From: CANNDT01 sp945876205
GTDB taxonomy: Bacteria > Acidobacteriota > Vicinamibacteria > Vicinamibacterales > UBA2999
NCBI GenBank assembly: GCA_947503365.1
Contig: CANNDT010000031.1
Location: forward strand, 1 to 46,994
Length of the DNA stretch: 46,994 nt
Direction: 5' to 3'
Positions 32,156 to 40,675 of this stretch are shown here, piece by piece. Every line of letters starts with the position of its first letter. The stretch's first letter is position 1. Under the pieces are notes generated by a model. That model had not been told where the DNA came from, did not search any database, and saw only the letters and a program-made list of their open reading frames with translations. Position numbers and translations under genes: made by a program.

Positions 32156-32755
32156 ATGCGCACCTGGCTCGGAACGATCGCGCTCGCGTTGATGGTCGGT
32201 GCCCCGGCCGTGCAAACGCCTGCGCCCGACGTCATGACGTATTACATCGCGGCCGGCGAGGCCAGGACGTCATACCGGGCCGCCGATCGCCAACTGGCCG
32301 AATGGGCGCTGGCGGCCTGGGGCCGACACTCCGGAGGCGCGCTGCGGTTCGAGCCCAGCGACGAAGCGCACGCGCGCATCCGCCTGTATTGGGCCGCGGC
32401 CGACGGCGGGCAATACGGCGAGATGCGGCGCATCATCGTCGATGGACGTCTGGCCGCGGAGGTGTACGTCCGGCCCGATACGACGGCGCTTGGTCCGGAT
32501 ATCTCGAGGCTCGCCGAGCGCGACCCGCTCGTACGCGAGACGATCGTCTACCTCACCTGCCTGCACGAGCTCGGTCACGCACTCGGGCTCGAACATACCG
32601 ACGACTTTCGCGACATCATGTACTTCTTTGGCTACGGCGGCGACATTCCAGGCTTCTTCACCCGGTACCGCAACCAGCTGAAATCGCGCAACGACATCGC
32701 CTCCCTCGCCGGTCTGTCGCCAGGCGACATCGCCCGGCTCAAGGCCCTTCACTAG
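32156..32755 (+). CDS. small secreted metzincin-type metalloprotease
   Basis: A 199-residue protein with a signal peptide (1-20). The zinc motif HELGHALGLEH (H137, E138, H141, H147) is the full HExxHxxGxxH of metzincins, followed by DIMYF whose M155 can serve as the Met-turn. The preceding domain (YYIAAGEARTSYRAADRQLA, ALRFEPSDEAHARIRLYW) resembles matrixin cores. There is no prodomain with a Cys switch and no extra C-terminal domain, so this is a minimal peptidase. It probably cleaves proteins in the periplasm or outside. The ATG giving MRTWLG is preferred to one eight codons upstream because it gives a cleaner signal peptide. Confidence 0.85.
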   Translation: MRTWLGTIALALMVGAPAVQTPAPDVMTYYIAAGEARTSYRAADRQLAEWALAAWGRHSGGALRFEPSDEAHARIRLYWAAADGGQYGEMRRIIVDGRLAAEVYVRPDTTALGPDISRLAERDPLVRETIVYLTCLHELGHALGLEHTDDFRDIMYFFGYGGDIPGFFTRYRNQLKSRNDIASLAGLSPGDIARLKALH

Positions 32756-32801
32756 CCGTAAGCGCGACAACCGTGACCGAGAAGCGTAAGATCCCGGTGC
32801 C

Positions 32802-33647
32802 ATGACTGAGCCCCTGGACTATGAACTGCGTGCGCCCGGTCACCTCGCGCCCCCGCCCCCGCCGCCGCAGCGGCCCGTCGCGTTGTGGATCGGCGCCGCG
32901 TTACTCGTCATTGCGCTTGGAGTGGCGGCGTACTACTTCTTTGGCCGTGGTCCATCGGCCGTTACGTCGAATGCCGCTCCTGCCGCGGGAGCGGCGGACG
33001 CGGACGCCGCGCTCGGCCGCGGTGGCTTGAACATCACGCTGCCGCCGCTCGAGATGAGCGATGCGATCATCCGTGAGCTCCTGGGACAGTTGAGCTCGCA
33101 TCCCCGCGTCGCGGCGTGGCTGGCCACGGATGGCCTGGTTCGCAACTTCACCGTGGCCGTCGTCAACACCGCCGAAGGACGCACGCCCGCACCGCAACTG
33201 CGGCGCCTCCGGCCGGCGGGCGCCTTCCAGGTCACGCGACGCGCCAACGACACGGTCATCGATCCGAGCAGCTACGAGCGGTACAACAGCCTGGCCGAGG
33301 CGTCGGCATCACTCGACCCTGCCGGTTCGGCGCGGCTCTACACGGCACTGAAGCCGCTCATCGATCAGGCATACGCGGAGCTGGGCTATCCGGATATCCC
33401 CTTTGACCGGATGCTCGAGCGCGCCATCATCCGGCTGCTCGAAACGCCCATCGTCGAGGATCCGATTCGCGTGAACGCGGAGGGGATCGGGTGGGTCTAC
33501 GCTGATGCGCGGCTGGAGGATCTCACCGGCGCGCAGCGGCAGTTGATCCGGATGGGCGCGCGCAACCAGCAGGTCGTGCAGGGCTCGCTGCGGAACATCG
33601 CACTCGCGCTCGGCATCCCGTCGCAGCGATTGCCCGAGGCCCGATAA
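32802..33647 (+). CDS. DUF3014 domain protein, membrane-anchored
   Basis: 281 residues: a Pro-rich cytoplasmic segment, one TM helix (LWIGAALLVIALGVAAYYFF, about 28-47), then a periplasmic DUF3014 domain marked by LPPLEMSDAIIRELLGQLSS, LATDGLVRNFTVAVVNTAEG and ERYNSLAEASASLDPAGSAR. DUF3014 proteins have no known function but occur widely in proteobacteria and acidobacteria. The gene starts 46 bp after the metzincin gene and precedes the LVIVD gene by 43 bp on the same strand. Confidence 0.88.
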   Translation: MTEPLDYELRAPGHLAPPPPPPQRPVALWIGAALLVIALGVAAYYFFGRGPSAVTSNAAPAAGAADADAALGRGGLNITLPPLEMSDAIIRELLGQLSSHPRVAAWLATDGLVRNFTVAVVNTAEGRTPAPQLRRLRPAGAFQVTRRANDTVIDPSSYERYNSLAEASASLDPAGSARLYTALKPLIDQAYAELGYPDIPFDRMLERAIIRLLETPIVEDPIRVNAEGIGWVYADARLEDLTGAQRQLIRMGARNQQVVQGSLRNIALALGIPSQRLPEAR

Positions 33648-33690
33648 ACAACGGCGGGTCCGAAAGGACCCGGCCCGAAAGGACGGCAGC

Positions 33691-35208
33691 ATGAGACGTT
33701 GGCACGCGGCAGTGACGTTGGTGGCATCCCTTGGCATCCTTTCCGGCGCCGCCCTGACGGCGCAGCAGCAGAAAATCGGCGCAGCGGCCGAGTCCAAAGA
33801 CATGCAACTGGTCGGCTACAGCGACCTGCAGGCCCGCAGCGCCTACCAGCCCACCATCAAGAAGCAGGGCGACCGCTACATCGCCTACATCGGACACCAC
33901 GGCGGCGAACAGGCCAACGCGCTCACCGGCAAGATGGAAAAGAACGGCACGTCGATCGTCGACGTGACCAACCCGCGGCAGCCGAAATATCTCGCGCACA
34001 TCATCGGTGAAGAGGGTGCGGGCGAAGCCGGCGGCGCACAGATGACTCGCGTCTGTCTCGGCAGCGAGCTCCCCCGCGCCGATCGCAGCAAGGCGTACCT
34101 GCTTCGCTCCTACGGCAACTCGGGCCATGAGATCTGGGACGTGACCGATCCCGCGAAGCCGACGAAGATACTGACGCTCCTCCAGGGATTGCGGAACACG
34201 CACAAGAGCGCGTGGGAATGCGACACGGGCATCGCCTACGTCGTCTCTGGCGACCCGGCGTGGCGTACGCGCCGCATGACGAAGATTTACGACCTTGGCG
34301 ATCCCGCCAATCCGAAGTTCATCCGCGACTTCGGCCTGCCGGGACAACAGCCGGGCGCGACGGTGATGCCGATTCCGACCGAGCTGCACGGCCCGATCTC
34401 GCTCGGACCGAAGGGCAACCGCGTCTACTTCGGCTACGGCACCAGCCGCGCCGGCGTCGTGCAGATCGTCGATCGCGACAAGCTCCTCAACGGACCGAAG
34501 GAGCCGACCGACGCGAACCTGACGTTCCCGCAGATCTCACGCCTCGACCTGCCGCCCGATGCGGGCGCCCACACGGTGCTGCCGCTGCTTGGTTACGTCC
34601 TTCCGGAATTCGCGAAGCAGAAGCTGCCGCCCAATGCGCCGCAGCCCGGCTCCGGTCATGAGCACGGGGCCGACGTTCCCATCAACTCGCTGCAGGCGCA
34701 TCGTGATTTCCTGGCGGTCGTCAGCGAGTCGCTTGAAGAAGAGTGCCTCGAGCCGCGCCAGATGGTACGGATGGTCGACATCACCTTCGAGAACCGGCCG
34801 ATCGGCGCCACGACGTGGACGGTGCCCGAAGCGAGCGGCAACTTCTGCGACCGCGGCGGCCGTTTCGGCACGCACTCGACGCCCGAGAACTTCACGCCGA
34901 TCTATTACGGGCGGGTACTGTTCGTGACCTACTTCAACGCGGGACTTCGCGCCCTCGACGTCCGCGATCCGTTGAACATCAAGGAGATCGCCTACTACAT
35001 CCCGGCGATCACCGCGAAGACCGACAAGCGCTGCATCGGGCAGGGACCGACGGAACGCTGCAAGGTCGCGATCCAGTCCAACAACGTCGAGGTCGATGAC
35101 CGCGGATACGTCTACGTGGTGGATCGCGCCAACACCGGCATGCACGTGCTCGAGCTCGCGGGCGCGGCACGCCGCGTCGCGAACTATCCTGCCGGTTCCA
35201 CGAACTAG
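33691..35208 (+). CDS. secreted LVIVD-repeat beta-propeller protein
   Basis: 505 residues with a signal peptide (1-24). LVIVD-type propeller blades recur: GTSIVDVTNPRQPKYLAHII, GHEIWDVTDPAKPTKILTLL, MTKIYDLGDPANPKFIRDFG, GLRALDVRDPLNIKEIAYYI and a last NTGMHVLELAGAARRV. Several His (HRDFLAVV, HHGG, GHEHGAD) and Cys pairs are scattered in loops. Such proteins are thought to be extracellular or surface scaffolds; no catalytic site is evident. Start ATG has AAGGACGG upstream. It ends 30 bp before the convergent adk stop; the repeat and hairpin there may end transcription. Confidence 0.83.
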   Translation: MRRWHAAVTLVASLGILSGAALTAQQQKIGAAAESKDMQLVGYSDLQARSAYQPTIKKQGDRYIAYIGHHGGEQANALTGKMEKNGTSIVDVTNPRQPKYLAHIIGEEGAGEAGGAQMTRVCLGSELPRADRSKAYLLRSYGNSGHEIWDVTDPAKPTKILTLLQGLRNTHKSAWECDTGIAYVVSGDPAWRTRRMTKIYDLGDPANPKFIRDFGLPGQQPGATVMPIPTELHGPISLGPKGNRVYFGYGTSRAGVVQIVDRDKLLNGPKEPTDANLTFPQISRLDLPPDAGAHTVLPLLGYVLPEFAKQKLPPNAPQPGSGHEHGADVPINSLQAHRDFLAVVSESLEEECLEPRQMVRMVDITFENRPIGATTWTVPEASGNFCDRGGRFGTHSTPENFTPIYYGRVLFVTYFNAGLRALDVRDPLNIKEIAYYIPAITAKTDKRCIGQGPTERCKVAIQSNNVEVDDRGYVYVVDRANTGMHVLELAGAARRVANYPAGSTN

Positions 35209-35230
35209 GAACCAGGAACGCGGAACCCGA
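35208..35230 (+). repeat. dispersed GGAACCAGGAA-type repeat, copy 2
   Basis: GGAACCAGGAA-CG-CGGAACCCGA, 21 of 23 bases identical to 28201-28223. It begins at the last base of the LVIVD gene stop codon and ends 8 bp before the adk stop. Confidence 0.55.
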
Positions 35231-35237
35231 GGCCGCG

Positions 35238-35891
35238 TCAGCGAATGGCGTCGTCGACCGCCGCGACGATCGCGGCGGTCACTTCGTCGGCCAGCTTGTC
35301 GCCGTTGACCTTGCGAAACGTCGGCCGCTGTCCGTAGTACTCGACGAGCGGCTCAGTCTGGCGCCGATAGACGTCCATCCGCTTGCGGACGACCTCTTCG
35401 GCGTCGTCCACGCGCGGCACGACCTGGCCGCCGCAGTTGCTGCAGGACGAGAAGTCCTTGTCGTCCTGCGCATTCGCGCCGCACTCGGAACAGACCATCC
35501 GCGCCGCCAGCCGCCGCAGCACTTCTTCCTCAGGCACGAACAATTCGACGACCACGAGCGGATCCCGTGGGGCCGAGCCTGGAGGCCCGGCCGCGCCCGT
35601 CATGAATGCGTCGAGCGACTGCGCCTGCGCGACGGTACGCGGATACCCGTCGAGCAGGAAGCCAGGTTTCGTGTCTGACTGTCCCAGCCGCTCCTGCACG
35701 ACGCGCGTGATCAGCGTGTCGTCCACGAGGCCGCCACCCGCCATGATGGCCTTCACTTCGAGGCCGAGCGGCGTTTCCGCGCGCACGGCCTCGCGCAGCA
35801 ATGCGCCCGTCGAGATATGTGGAATCGCCCACATGCGCGCGAGACGCACAGCCTGAGTGCCCTTGCCCGCACCGGGCGGGCCAAACATCAC
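35238..35891 (-). CDS. adk: adenylate kinase, zinc-lid type
   Basis: A 217-residue kinase that interconverts ATP + AMP and 2 ADP. The P-loop is GPPGAGKGT (4-12); the AMP site has STGALLREAV; FLLDGYPRTVAQAQ carries the conserved DGYPR; and the lid has four Cys in CSECG ... CSNCGG, so it binds zinc, as in Gram-positive and many acidobacterial enzymes. The start is unclear: GTG before ATG (V-M-F-G-P) is used, but the conserved R-N-L-V leader suggests a slightly longer protein, and only a CTG is available upstream before the stop shared with the MBL gene. Cytoplasmic. It follows the MBL gene by 27 bp on the same strand. Confidence 0.93.
   Translation of the reverse strand: MMFGPPGAGKGTQAVRLARMWAIPHISTGALLREAVRAETPLGLEVKAIMAGGGLVDDTLITRVVQERLGQSDTKPGFLLDGYPRTVAQAQSLDAFMTGAAGPPGSAPRDPLVVVELFVPEEEVLRRLAARMVCSECGANAQDDKDFSSCSNCGGQVVPRVDDAEEVVRKRMDVYRRQTEPLVEYYGQRPTFRKVNGDKLADEVTAAIVAAVDDAIR
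35256..35280. terminator. 11-bp hairpin with 3-base loop inside the adk 3' end
   Basis: GACCGCCGCGA and TCGCGGCGGTC pair perfectly around CGA. The hairpin lies 48 bp after the stop of the LVIVD gene and within the last codons of adk on the opposite strand, as in the other convergent pair at 31091. No T run follows, so the terminator role is inferred. Confidence 0.4.
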
Positions 35892-35918
35892 CAGATTCCG
35901 TTCCAGGTCCGACCCCGT

Positions 35919-37424
35919 CTATTTGAAGATCTGTGAGCGGCCGAATGCCTCGACGTACGCGCGCGCTTCGGCGAGCGTCGTCAGGCGGCCATGAATGGGA
36001 ATGACTTGCTCCACGTCGAGCCCGAGCCGCTCGACCGCGCCATTGAACTGCGCCAGGTTGGCGACGCCACCGGGCGCCTCGGTCATCGTGTTGGTGGGCG
36101 TGTAGGTGTCGGCCTCGACCAGCATCCGCTCCTTCGGCAGATACACCATCAGCAGCCCCGGGTTGTGCATGTTCCCGGCAAGGTGATACACCACCAGTTC
36201 TCTCGTGTCGTCACGAAACGTCCGGCTGCCCACGATGCCCTCGAACACCGGCTTGCGTCCGGACTTCGCCAGCCGATCCGGATTGATCGTGCGCGCGTTG
36301 GCCCAGGCCTGCTCGTAAAACGGGATGTTCCCCGCGTGCGTCACGACGGTGGCGCCCTCCGCGACGTAGGTCCGCAGGCCACCCGCGTGATCGAAATGCG
36401 AGTGCGTGTTGATCACGTAGGTGATCGGCTTGTTCGGAATGCTCTTCTTGATGGCGTCGATCACCGCGATGGAGCGCGCTTCGCTCTCCGGCGCGTCGAC
36501 GACGGTGACGTGATCGCGGAATTCGATGGCGACGCTCTTCGCGCCGCCGGGGATGATCCAGACGCCATCGGAGACTTTCTCTGCCACGAGCGCGGCCGGC
36601 GGCGGCGTGGCTTGCCTCACGCTTGCGGGCACCTCGATCGCCACCGCGGCATTTGGCACCACGTCGGTAATGGTCACGTCGAGGATCGGATACCCGCCTG
36701 AGCGCTGCACGATCCGCGTGGGAAATTTCACGCCGGCAAAGTCCTTGTAACCGCTGAAGAGCGCTTCGATCTTCACGTCACCGAGCACGGGATTGGACGT
36801 CCACGTCTCGATCCGCTCGACCAGGTTCTGGTCGTTGAGCGTCCCTTCGAGCTTCACCTTCATCGGCGTCGTCACCGAAATCACCGTCTTCTTCGCCCCG
36901 CGGACCGTCTCGGTCCTGACCGTGGCAGGCCCGGCCTGTGCCGCCTTGATGAAGCCGTGTGGTGTCAGCCAGATCTGCGTGGTGCGCCCTTCGACGGAGC
37001 TGCGCATATCGCGCTCGATCGCCGCGGGCACGACGTTGGTCCCCGCCATGTCCCACGCATAGCCGCCGCTCAGCATCCAGATCTGGCGCTGCTCGCCCAC
37101 CATCGGCTGGAACCCGCCCCCAAGGGGCGGGTTCTCGGCCTGGGCCCGGCGCCGATCGTCGCGAAGCGCCGGCGTCGCGTAATCAATCGCCACGTTGATG
37201 GCAGGCACGGTAAACCGCGGCCACGGGTAGCTGCCGTCGTAGCCCTGCCCGAAGATGTAGTCAGAGCCCCACCCGGAGTACTGGATGGATCGCAGGCTGG
37301 ACGCGCCGAGCGCCGCGGCCGCGGCGTCGATCGCCGCCTTCCCCGCGGCGTTCCCCTCTTGCGCTCGCACCTGCACGGCGGCGAGTGCCGCCGCCAGAGC
37401 CGCCATCGCCACGAGGTTCTTCAT
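35919..37424 (-). CDS. secreted MBL-fold enzyme with N-terminal beta-rich domain
   Basis: A 501-residue exported protein (signal peptide 1-22). Residues 25-270 form a beta-rich domain (SIQYSGWGSDYIFGQGYDGS, WMLSGGYAWDMAGTN) seen in acidobacterial MBL proteins. The MBL domain (about 280-500) has THSHFDHAGG (H341, H343, D345, H346), a later His in VTHAGN, and the terminal VIPIHGRLTTLAEARAYVEA. This layout matches periplasmic MBL hydrolases of the QDE/SdsA-like or lactonase type; the substrate is unknown. The start ATG has GGAG 12 nt upstream. Only 32 bp separate it from the divergent cytochrome gene. Confidence 0.86.
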   Translation of the reverse strand: MKNLVAMAALAAALAAVQVRAQEGNAAGKAAIDAAAAALGASSLRSIQYSGWGSDYIFGQGYDGSYPWPRFTVPAINVAIDYATPALRDDRRRAQAENPPLGGGFQPMVGEQRQIWMLSGGYAWDMAGTNVVPAAIERDMRSSVEGRTTQIWLTPHGFIKAAQAGPATVRTETVRGAKKTVISVTTPMKVKLEGTLNDQNLVERIETWTSNPVLGDVKIEALFSGYKDFAGVKFPTRIVQRSGGYPILDVTITDVVPNAAVAIEVPASVRQATPPPAALVAEKVSDGVWIIPGGAKSVAIEFRDHVTVVDAPESEARSIAVIDAIKKSIPNKPITYVINTHSHFDHAGGLRTYVAEGATVVTHAGNIPFYEQAWANARTINPDRLAKSGRKPVFEGIVGSRTFRDDTRELVVYHLAGNMHNPGLLMVYLPKERMLVEADTYTPTNTMTEAPGGVANLAQFNGAVERLGLDVEQVIPIHGRLTTLAEARAYVEAFGRSQIFK

Positions 37425-37456
37425 GGGTCGTATATACTCCATCGCCGAACGATTAT

Positions 37457-38500
37457 ATGAATAGATACGTCGGCGCCTCTATCCTTGCACTCGCCGGGAT
37501 GACGATCGCGGGCGCGGTGCCAACCGCCCAGCGCCCCAGCGTTCCCGGCTGGCCCTACGGCTACTTCATGCCGGCGGCGCCCGGTCAAGCCGCGCCCCTC
37601 TGCGTCGATCCCCGCAAGCCACTCAGCTGCGCACGCCCGGCAGCCCCGGTTCCAGACGATGGTATCGTGCGGACCCTGCCGGAGACGACCCGCAAGTTCA
37701 CGCGCAACCAGGTCTTCTTCGATTACGGTCCCGGCGACTGGTATCCAGGCGACCATCCGGCCATGCCCGAGATCGTCGCGCGCGGCCGCGAGCAGGATAC
37801 GCTGCGCGCCTGTTCCCTCTGCCATTACCCGAACGGGAAGGGCAAGATGGAGAACGGCCACGTCGCCGGATTGCCCGAGGGCTACATCCTGCAGCAGCTC
37901 GCCGACTTCAAGAGCGGGCGACGCCGGAGCGCGGACCCGCGCAAGGCCAACACCAACGAGATGATCGCGATTGCAAAGCTCCTGACCGACGAGGAGGCCA
38001 AGGCTGCCGCATCGTACTTCGCATCGATGAAATGGACGCCCTGGGTCGAGGTCATCGAAAGCGACACGAATCCGAAGGTCCGTGAAACCGAGAACGGACT
38101 GTTTCTGCCGCTCGACGGCGGCGGCACCGAGCCGCTCGGCCAGCGGATTATCGAGATGCCGAAGAATCCCGAGCGCACGAATGTGCTGCGCGACCCGCAC
38201 TCGGGCTTCGTCGCGTATGTGCCGAAAGGCAGCATCGCGAAAGGCGAAGCGCTGGTCACCACCGGTGGCGGCAAGACCACCCAGTGCGCGATCTGCCACG
38301 GCGACGATCTGAATGGACTGGGAAACGTTCCCGGGATCGTCGGCCGCACCACGAGCTATACCGCGCGGCAGCTCTATGACATCAAGGCGGGCACGCGGAA
38401 CGGCGCCGACACGCCGCTCATGACGAAGGTCGTCGCCAGGCTGAACGACGCCGACATCATCGCGATCACCGCCTATCTCGCGTCGCGGAATCCCCAGTGA
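37457..38500 (+). CDS. diheme c-type cytochrome
   Basis: A 347-residue exported protein with a signal peptide (1-24, ending PTAQ). Two haem motifs, CSLCH (C119-H123) and CAICH (C277-H281), each sit in a cytochrome c domain (CSLCHYPNGKGKMENGHVAG; CAICHGDDLNGLGNVPGIVG). The second is followed by the typical YDIKAGTRNGADTPLMTKVV and a YLAS helix, so the class is c4/c5-like. Likely role: periplasmic electron carrier, perhaps for the neighbouring secreted oxidative or hydrolytic proteins. Its TGA overlaps the GTG of the next gene (GTGA), a coupled pair. Confidence 0.9.
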   Translation: MNRYVGASILALAGMTIAGAVPTAQRPSVPGWPYGYFMPAAPGQAAPLCVDPRKPLSCARPAAPVPDDGIVRTLPETTRKFTRNQVFFDYGPGDWYPGDHPAMPEIVARGREQDTLRACSLCHYPNGKGKMENGHVAGLPEGYILQQLADFKSGRRRSADPRKANTNEMIAIAKLLTDEEAKAAASYFASMKWTPWVEVIESDTNPKVRETENGLFLPLDGGGTEPLGQRIIEMPKNPERTNVLRDPHSGFVAYVPKGSIAKGEALVTTGGGKTTQCAICHGDDLNGLGNVPGIVGRTTSYTARQLYDIKAGTRNGADTPLMTKVVARLNDADIIAITAYLASRNPQ

Positions 38501-39414
38501 GGCGCACGGCCCTGCTGTGGCGCTCGGTCGTGGTCGCCCTCCTCCTTCCGGTGGGGATCGCCGGCCAGGGCGTCTTCAGGCCCGACACGCCGAAGGAACC
38601 TGGCGCACGAACGTGGCTCACGAAGAAGGCGACGCTCCCACCCTTCCGAGCACCGCGGACCAGGGACGGGGTTCCGGATCTGCAAGGCAACTGGGGCGCC
38701 GGCTACAGCGGCGACGTCATCGAAGAAACCGAGTACGTCGACCGCACGACGCCTCCCGTCGAGAGTTGGATATCGGATCCACCCGACGGCAAGATTCCCT
38801 ATCAGCCCTGGGCCCTGGCGGTCCGCGACGCGCACCGGGCGGGCCTGGCGCGAGGATGGCCTGGCGAGACCGGGCAACGCCTCTACGCCGACCCTCAGTC
38901 CTTCTGCCTCGAAAACGTCCCGCGGTATTCAGAGCGCGGTTTCGAGCTGGTGCAGACGCGGAACTTCGTGACCATGATGCTGGGATGGGGCCACCTGCAC
39001 CGGGTGATTCCGCTTGATGGACGTCCGAAGCCGAGTGAGGCGTTGAAGACCTGGATGGGCGTCCCCCGCGGGCGCTGGGAGGGCGAGACCCTGGTTGTCG
39101 AGGTCACCAACATCAACGGCAAGATGTGGCTCGACAGCGTGGGAAATTTCTACAGCGAGCATGCCCGTCTCACCGAGCGATTCCGGCTGGCCGATGCGAA
39201 CACGCTCGACTACGAGCTGACGGTGGACGACCCGACGACCTTCACACGGCCCTGGAAGGCGAACTTTCCACTGCCCCGCGTCCGCGCCTCGGATGACCCG
39301 TACGCGGCCGAGATCTGGGAACAGGCGTGCCACGAGGGAAACCTGCAGCACATCGAGGGGCTCAAGAGCCTCGGGTTCAAGTGGTACTACTCGCCCGAAC
39401 CGCCGGCGCGCTAG
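38497..39414 (+). CDS. uncharacterised secreted family, paralogue A
   Basis: 305 residues, signal peptide 1-22. It has the shared skeleton of four paralogues in this window: D-G-x-P-D-L-x-G-x-W (DGVPDLQGNW), IPYQPWA, a Cys before the P-R motif (CLENVPRY), GRWEGETLVV, NFYSEH, TERFRL, LDYELTVDDPTTFTRPW, and a C-terminal Cys (QACHEG). No Pfam name comes to mind; the family occurs widely as a hypothetical protein in acidobacteria and sphingomonads. No catalytic site is recognised; the invariant Cys may form a disulphide. It starts at GTG coupled to the diheme cytochrome (GTGA) and ends in a 4-bp overlap with the convergent DUF6152 gene. Confidence 0.8.
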   Translation: MRRTALLWRSVVVALLLPVGIAGQGVFRPDTPKEPGARTWLTKKATLPPFRAPRTRDGVPDLQGNWGAGYSGDVIEETEYVDRTTPPVESWISDPPDGKIPYQPWALAVRDAHRAGLARGWPGETGQRLYADPQSFCLENVPRYSERGFELVQTRNFVTMMLGWGHLHRVIPLDGRPKPSEALKTWMGVPRGRWEGETLVVEVTNINGKMWLDSVGNFYSEHARLTERFRLADANTLDYELTVDDPTTFTRPWKANFPLPRVRASDDPYAAEIWEQACHEGNLQHIEGLKSLGFKWYYSPEPPAR

Positions 39415-39818
39415 CGTTCGGCCGGCGCGCCGGACGTCGTCGGGGCGCCGAGGAAGAAATTGCGACCGTCCTTCAGCATGACCGACTGGCCGTTCGCGGT
39501 CGGGGTGCCGTTCCTGGCGCGGAAGCCGGCGATGGTCACCTGGATGCCGGGCGGAAAGTCGGTCTTGCGGAGGCCACGCTTCAGGAGTTGCGTCGGTCCG
39601 CCAGCCTCGATCGCCCAGTTGGTGACCTTGCCGTCGGGACCTTTGACATCGACGTAGATCCAGCCGTGCGGGTTGACCCAGTCCATCTTGGTCAGGGTGC
39701 CCTCGAGCGTAATCGGCTGGTTCACGTCGAACTCAGCGGCGAACGAATGATGCGCCAGAGCCGGCTGCACGCCGAGCAGCACGGCCGCGATGACGAGACC
39801 ACAGGAGCTCGCTTTCAT
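39411..39818 (-). CDS. DUF6152 family exported protein, copy 1
   Basis: 135 residues with a signal peptide cleaved near PALA. Mature start AHHSFAAEFDVNQPITLEGT is the DUF6152 signature, with WVNPHGWIYVDVKGPDGKVT and GGPTQLLKRGLRKTDFPPG, an OB-like beta fold. The exposed HH and NPH histidines could bind metal, but this is inference. DUF6152 genes often sit next to the secreted family seen here. This copy lies antisense between paralogues A and B, while the other is inside the minus-strand operon. Confidence 0.88.
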   Translation of the reverse strand: MKASSCGLVIAAVLLGVQPALAHHSFAAEFDVNQPITLEGTLTKMDWVNPHGWIYVDVKGPDGKVTNWAIEAGGPTQLLKRGLRKTDFPPGIQVTIAGFRARNGTPTANGQSVMLKDGRNFFLGAPTTSGAPAER

Positions 39819-39863
39819 GACTCACTATTCTAGGCCGGCTCCCGCTCACGGGCCACAGAGACA

Positions 39864-39889
39864 CCCGCCTACGCCAAGGCTACGGCGGG
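39864..39889. repeat. REP-like imperfect hairpin upstream of paralogue B
   Basis: CCCGCCTACGCC and GGCTACGGCGGG pair at 9 of 12 positions around AA. The element ends six bases before the ATG of paralogue B, so it must be part of its leader. It follows a half copy of the CCACAGAGACAC repeat. Repeats of this type are frequent between genes in related genomes as far as I recall. Confidence 0.45.
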
Positions 39890-39894
39890 CAAGC

Positions 39895-40662
39895 ATGGTC
39901 CTGCTTGGGCACCGAAGCCGGAGGCGAAGGTGGCTGGCTCTGTGCCTTCTTATGGGTGCAGCGCAGTTGTCCGCTCAGACGTACACGCCCCCGAAGACGG
40001 CCGACGGCCATCCCGACATCCAGGGCATCTGGCAGGTGGTCAACACCGCGGCCTGGGACATCCAGGATCACGGGGCGCGCCTCGGCGTCCCGGCCGGGCG
40101 CGGCGTGGTGGAGGGCAACGACATCCCGTATCAGCCGTGGGCGCTCGCGAAGAAGCAGGACAACGACGCCAGGCGGGCGACGCTCGATCCGGAATCGAAG
40201 TGCCTGCTGTCGGGCGTGCCCCGCATCACCTACATGCCCTACCCGTTTCAGATCGTGCAGCAGGCGGACAAGATCAACTTCATTTACGAGTACAACCACT
40301 CGCTGCGCAACGTCTACATGAACGGCAACCCGCATCCGAAGGGGCCGATCGACTGGTGGATGGGAGACTCGCGCGGACGCTGGGACGGCAACACGCTGGT
40401 CGTCGACGTCGTCCATTTCACCGATCAGACCTGGTTCGATCGAGCGGGAAACTTCCACAGCGAAGAACTGCACGTCATCGAGCGGTACACACCAACCGAC
40501 GCCACCCACATGACCTACGAGGTGACGATCGAGGATCCGAAGGTGTTTACGCGGCCCTGGAAGATGAGCATGCCGCTCTACCGGCGGCTGGAGCCGCAGG
40601 CGGAGATCCTCGAGTACGAGTGCTACTCGTACTTGATTGAGGAAACCTGGCCTAACAAGTAA
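39895..40662 (+). CDS. uncharacterised secreted family, paralogue B
   Basis: 255 residues. It has a basic leader and signal peptide (RRRRWLALCLLMGAAQLSAQ) and then the family skeleton: DGHPDIQGIW, IPYQPWA, KCLLSGVPR, MGDSRGRWDGNTLVVDV, WFDRAGNFHSEE, ERYTPTDATHMTYEVTIEDP, FTRPWKMSMPLYR and the terminal EYECYSYLIEE. It is closest to paralogue C (ATIEDPKVF.RPWK, SMPLYR, LEYEC). The ATG chosen is just after a repeat; longer in-frame starts read through the repeat and are unlikely. No catalytic residues are known. A strong double hairpin follows the stop. Confidence 0.8.
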   Translation: MVLLGHRSRRRRWLALCLLMGAAQLSAQTYTPPKTADGHPDIQGIWQVVNTAAWDIQDHGARLGVPAGRGVVEGNDIPYQPWALAKKQDNDARRATLDPESKCLLSGVPRITYMPYPFQIVQQADKINFIYEYNHSLRNVYMNGNPHPKGPIDWWMGDSRGRWDGNTLVVDVVHFTDQTWFDRAGNFHSEELHVIERYTPTDATHMTYEVTIEDPKVFTRPWKMSMPLYRRLEPQAEILEYECYSYLIEETWPNK

Positions 40663-40675
40663 TTAGTCATCGTGG

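Noticed and set aside
39415..39440. CCGGCGCGCCGG palindrome at the paralogue A/DUF6152 junction as an operator
   Set aside because: It is a pure G/C palindrome inside coding sequence at a convergent end, expected often by chance at this GC content.
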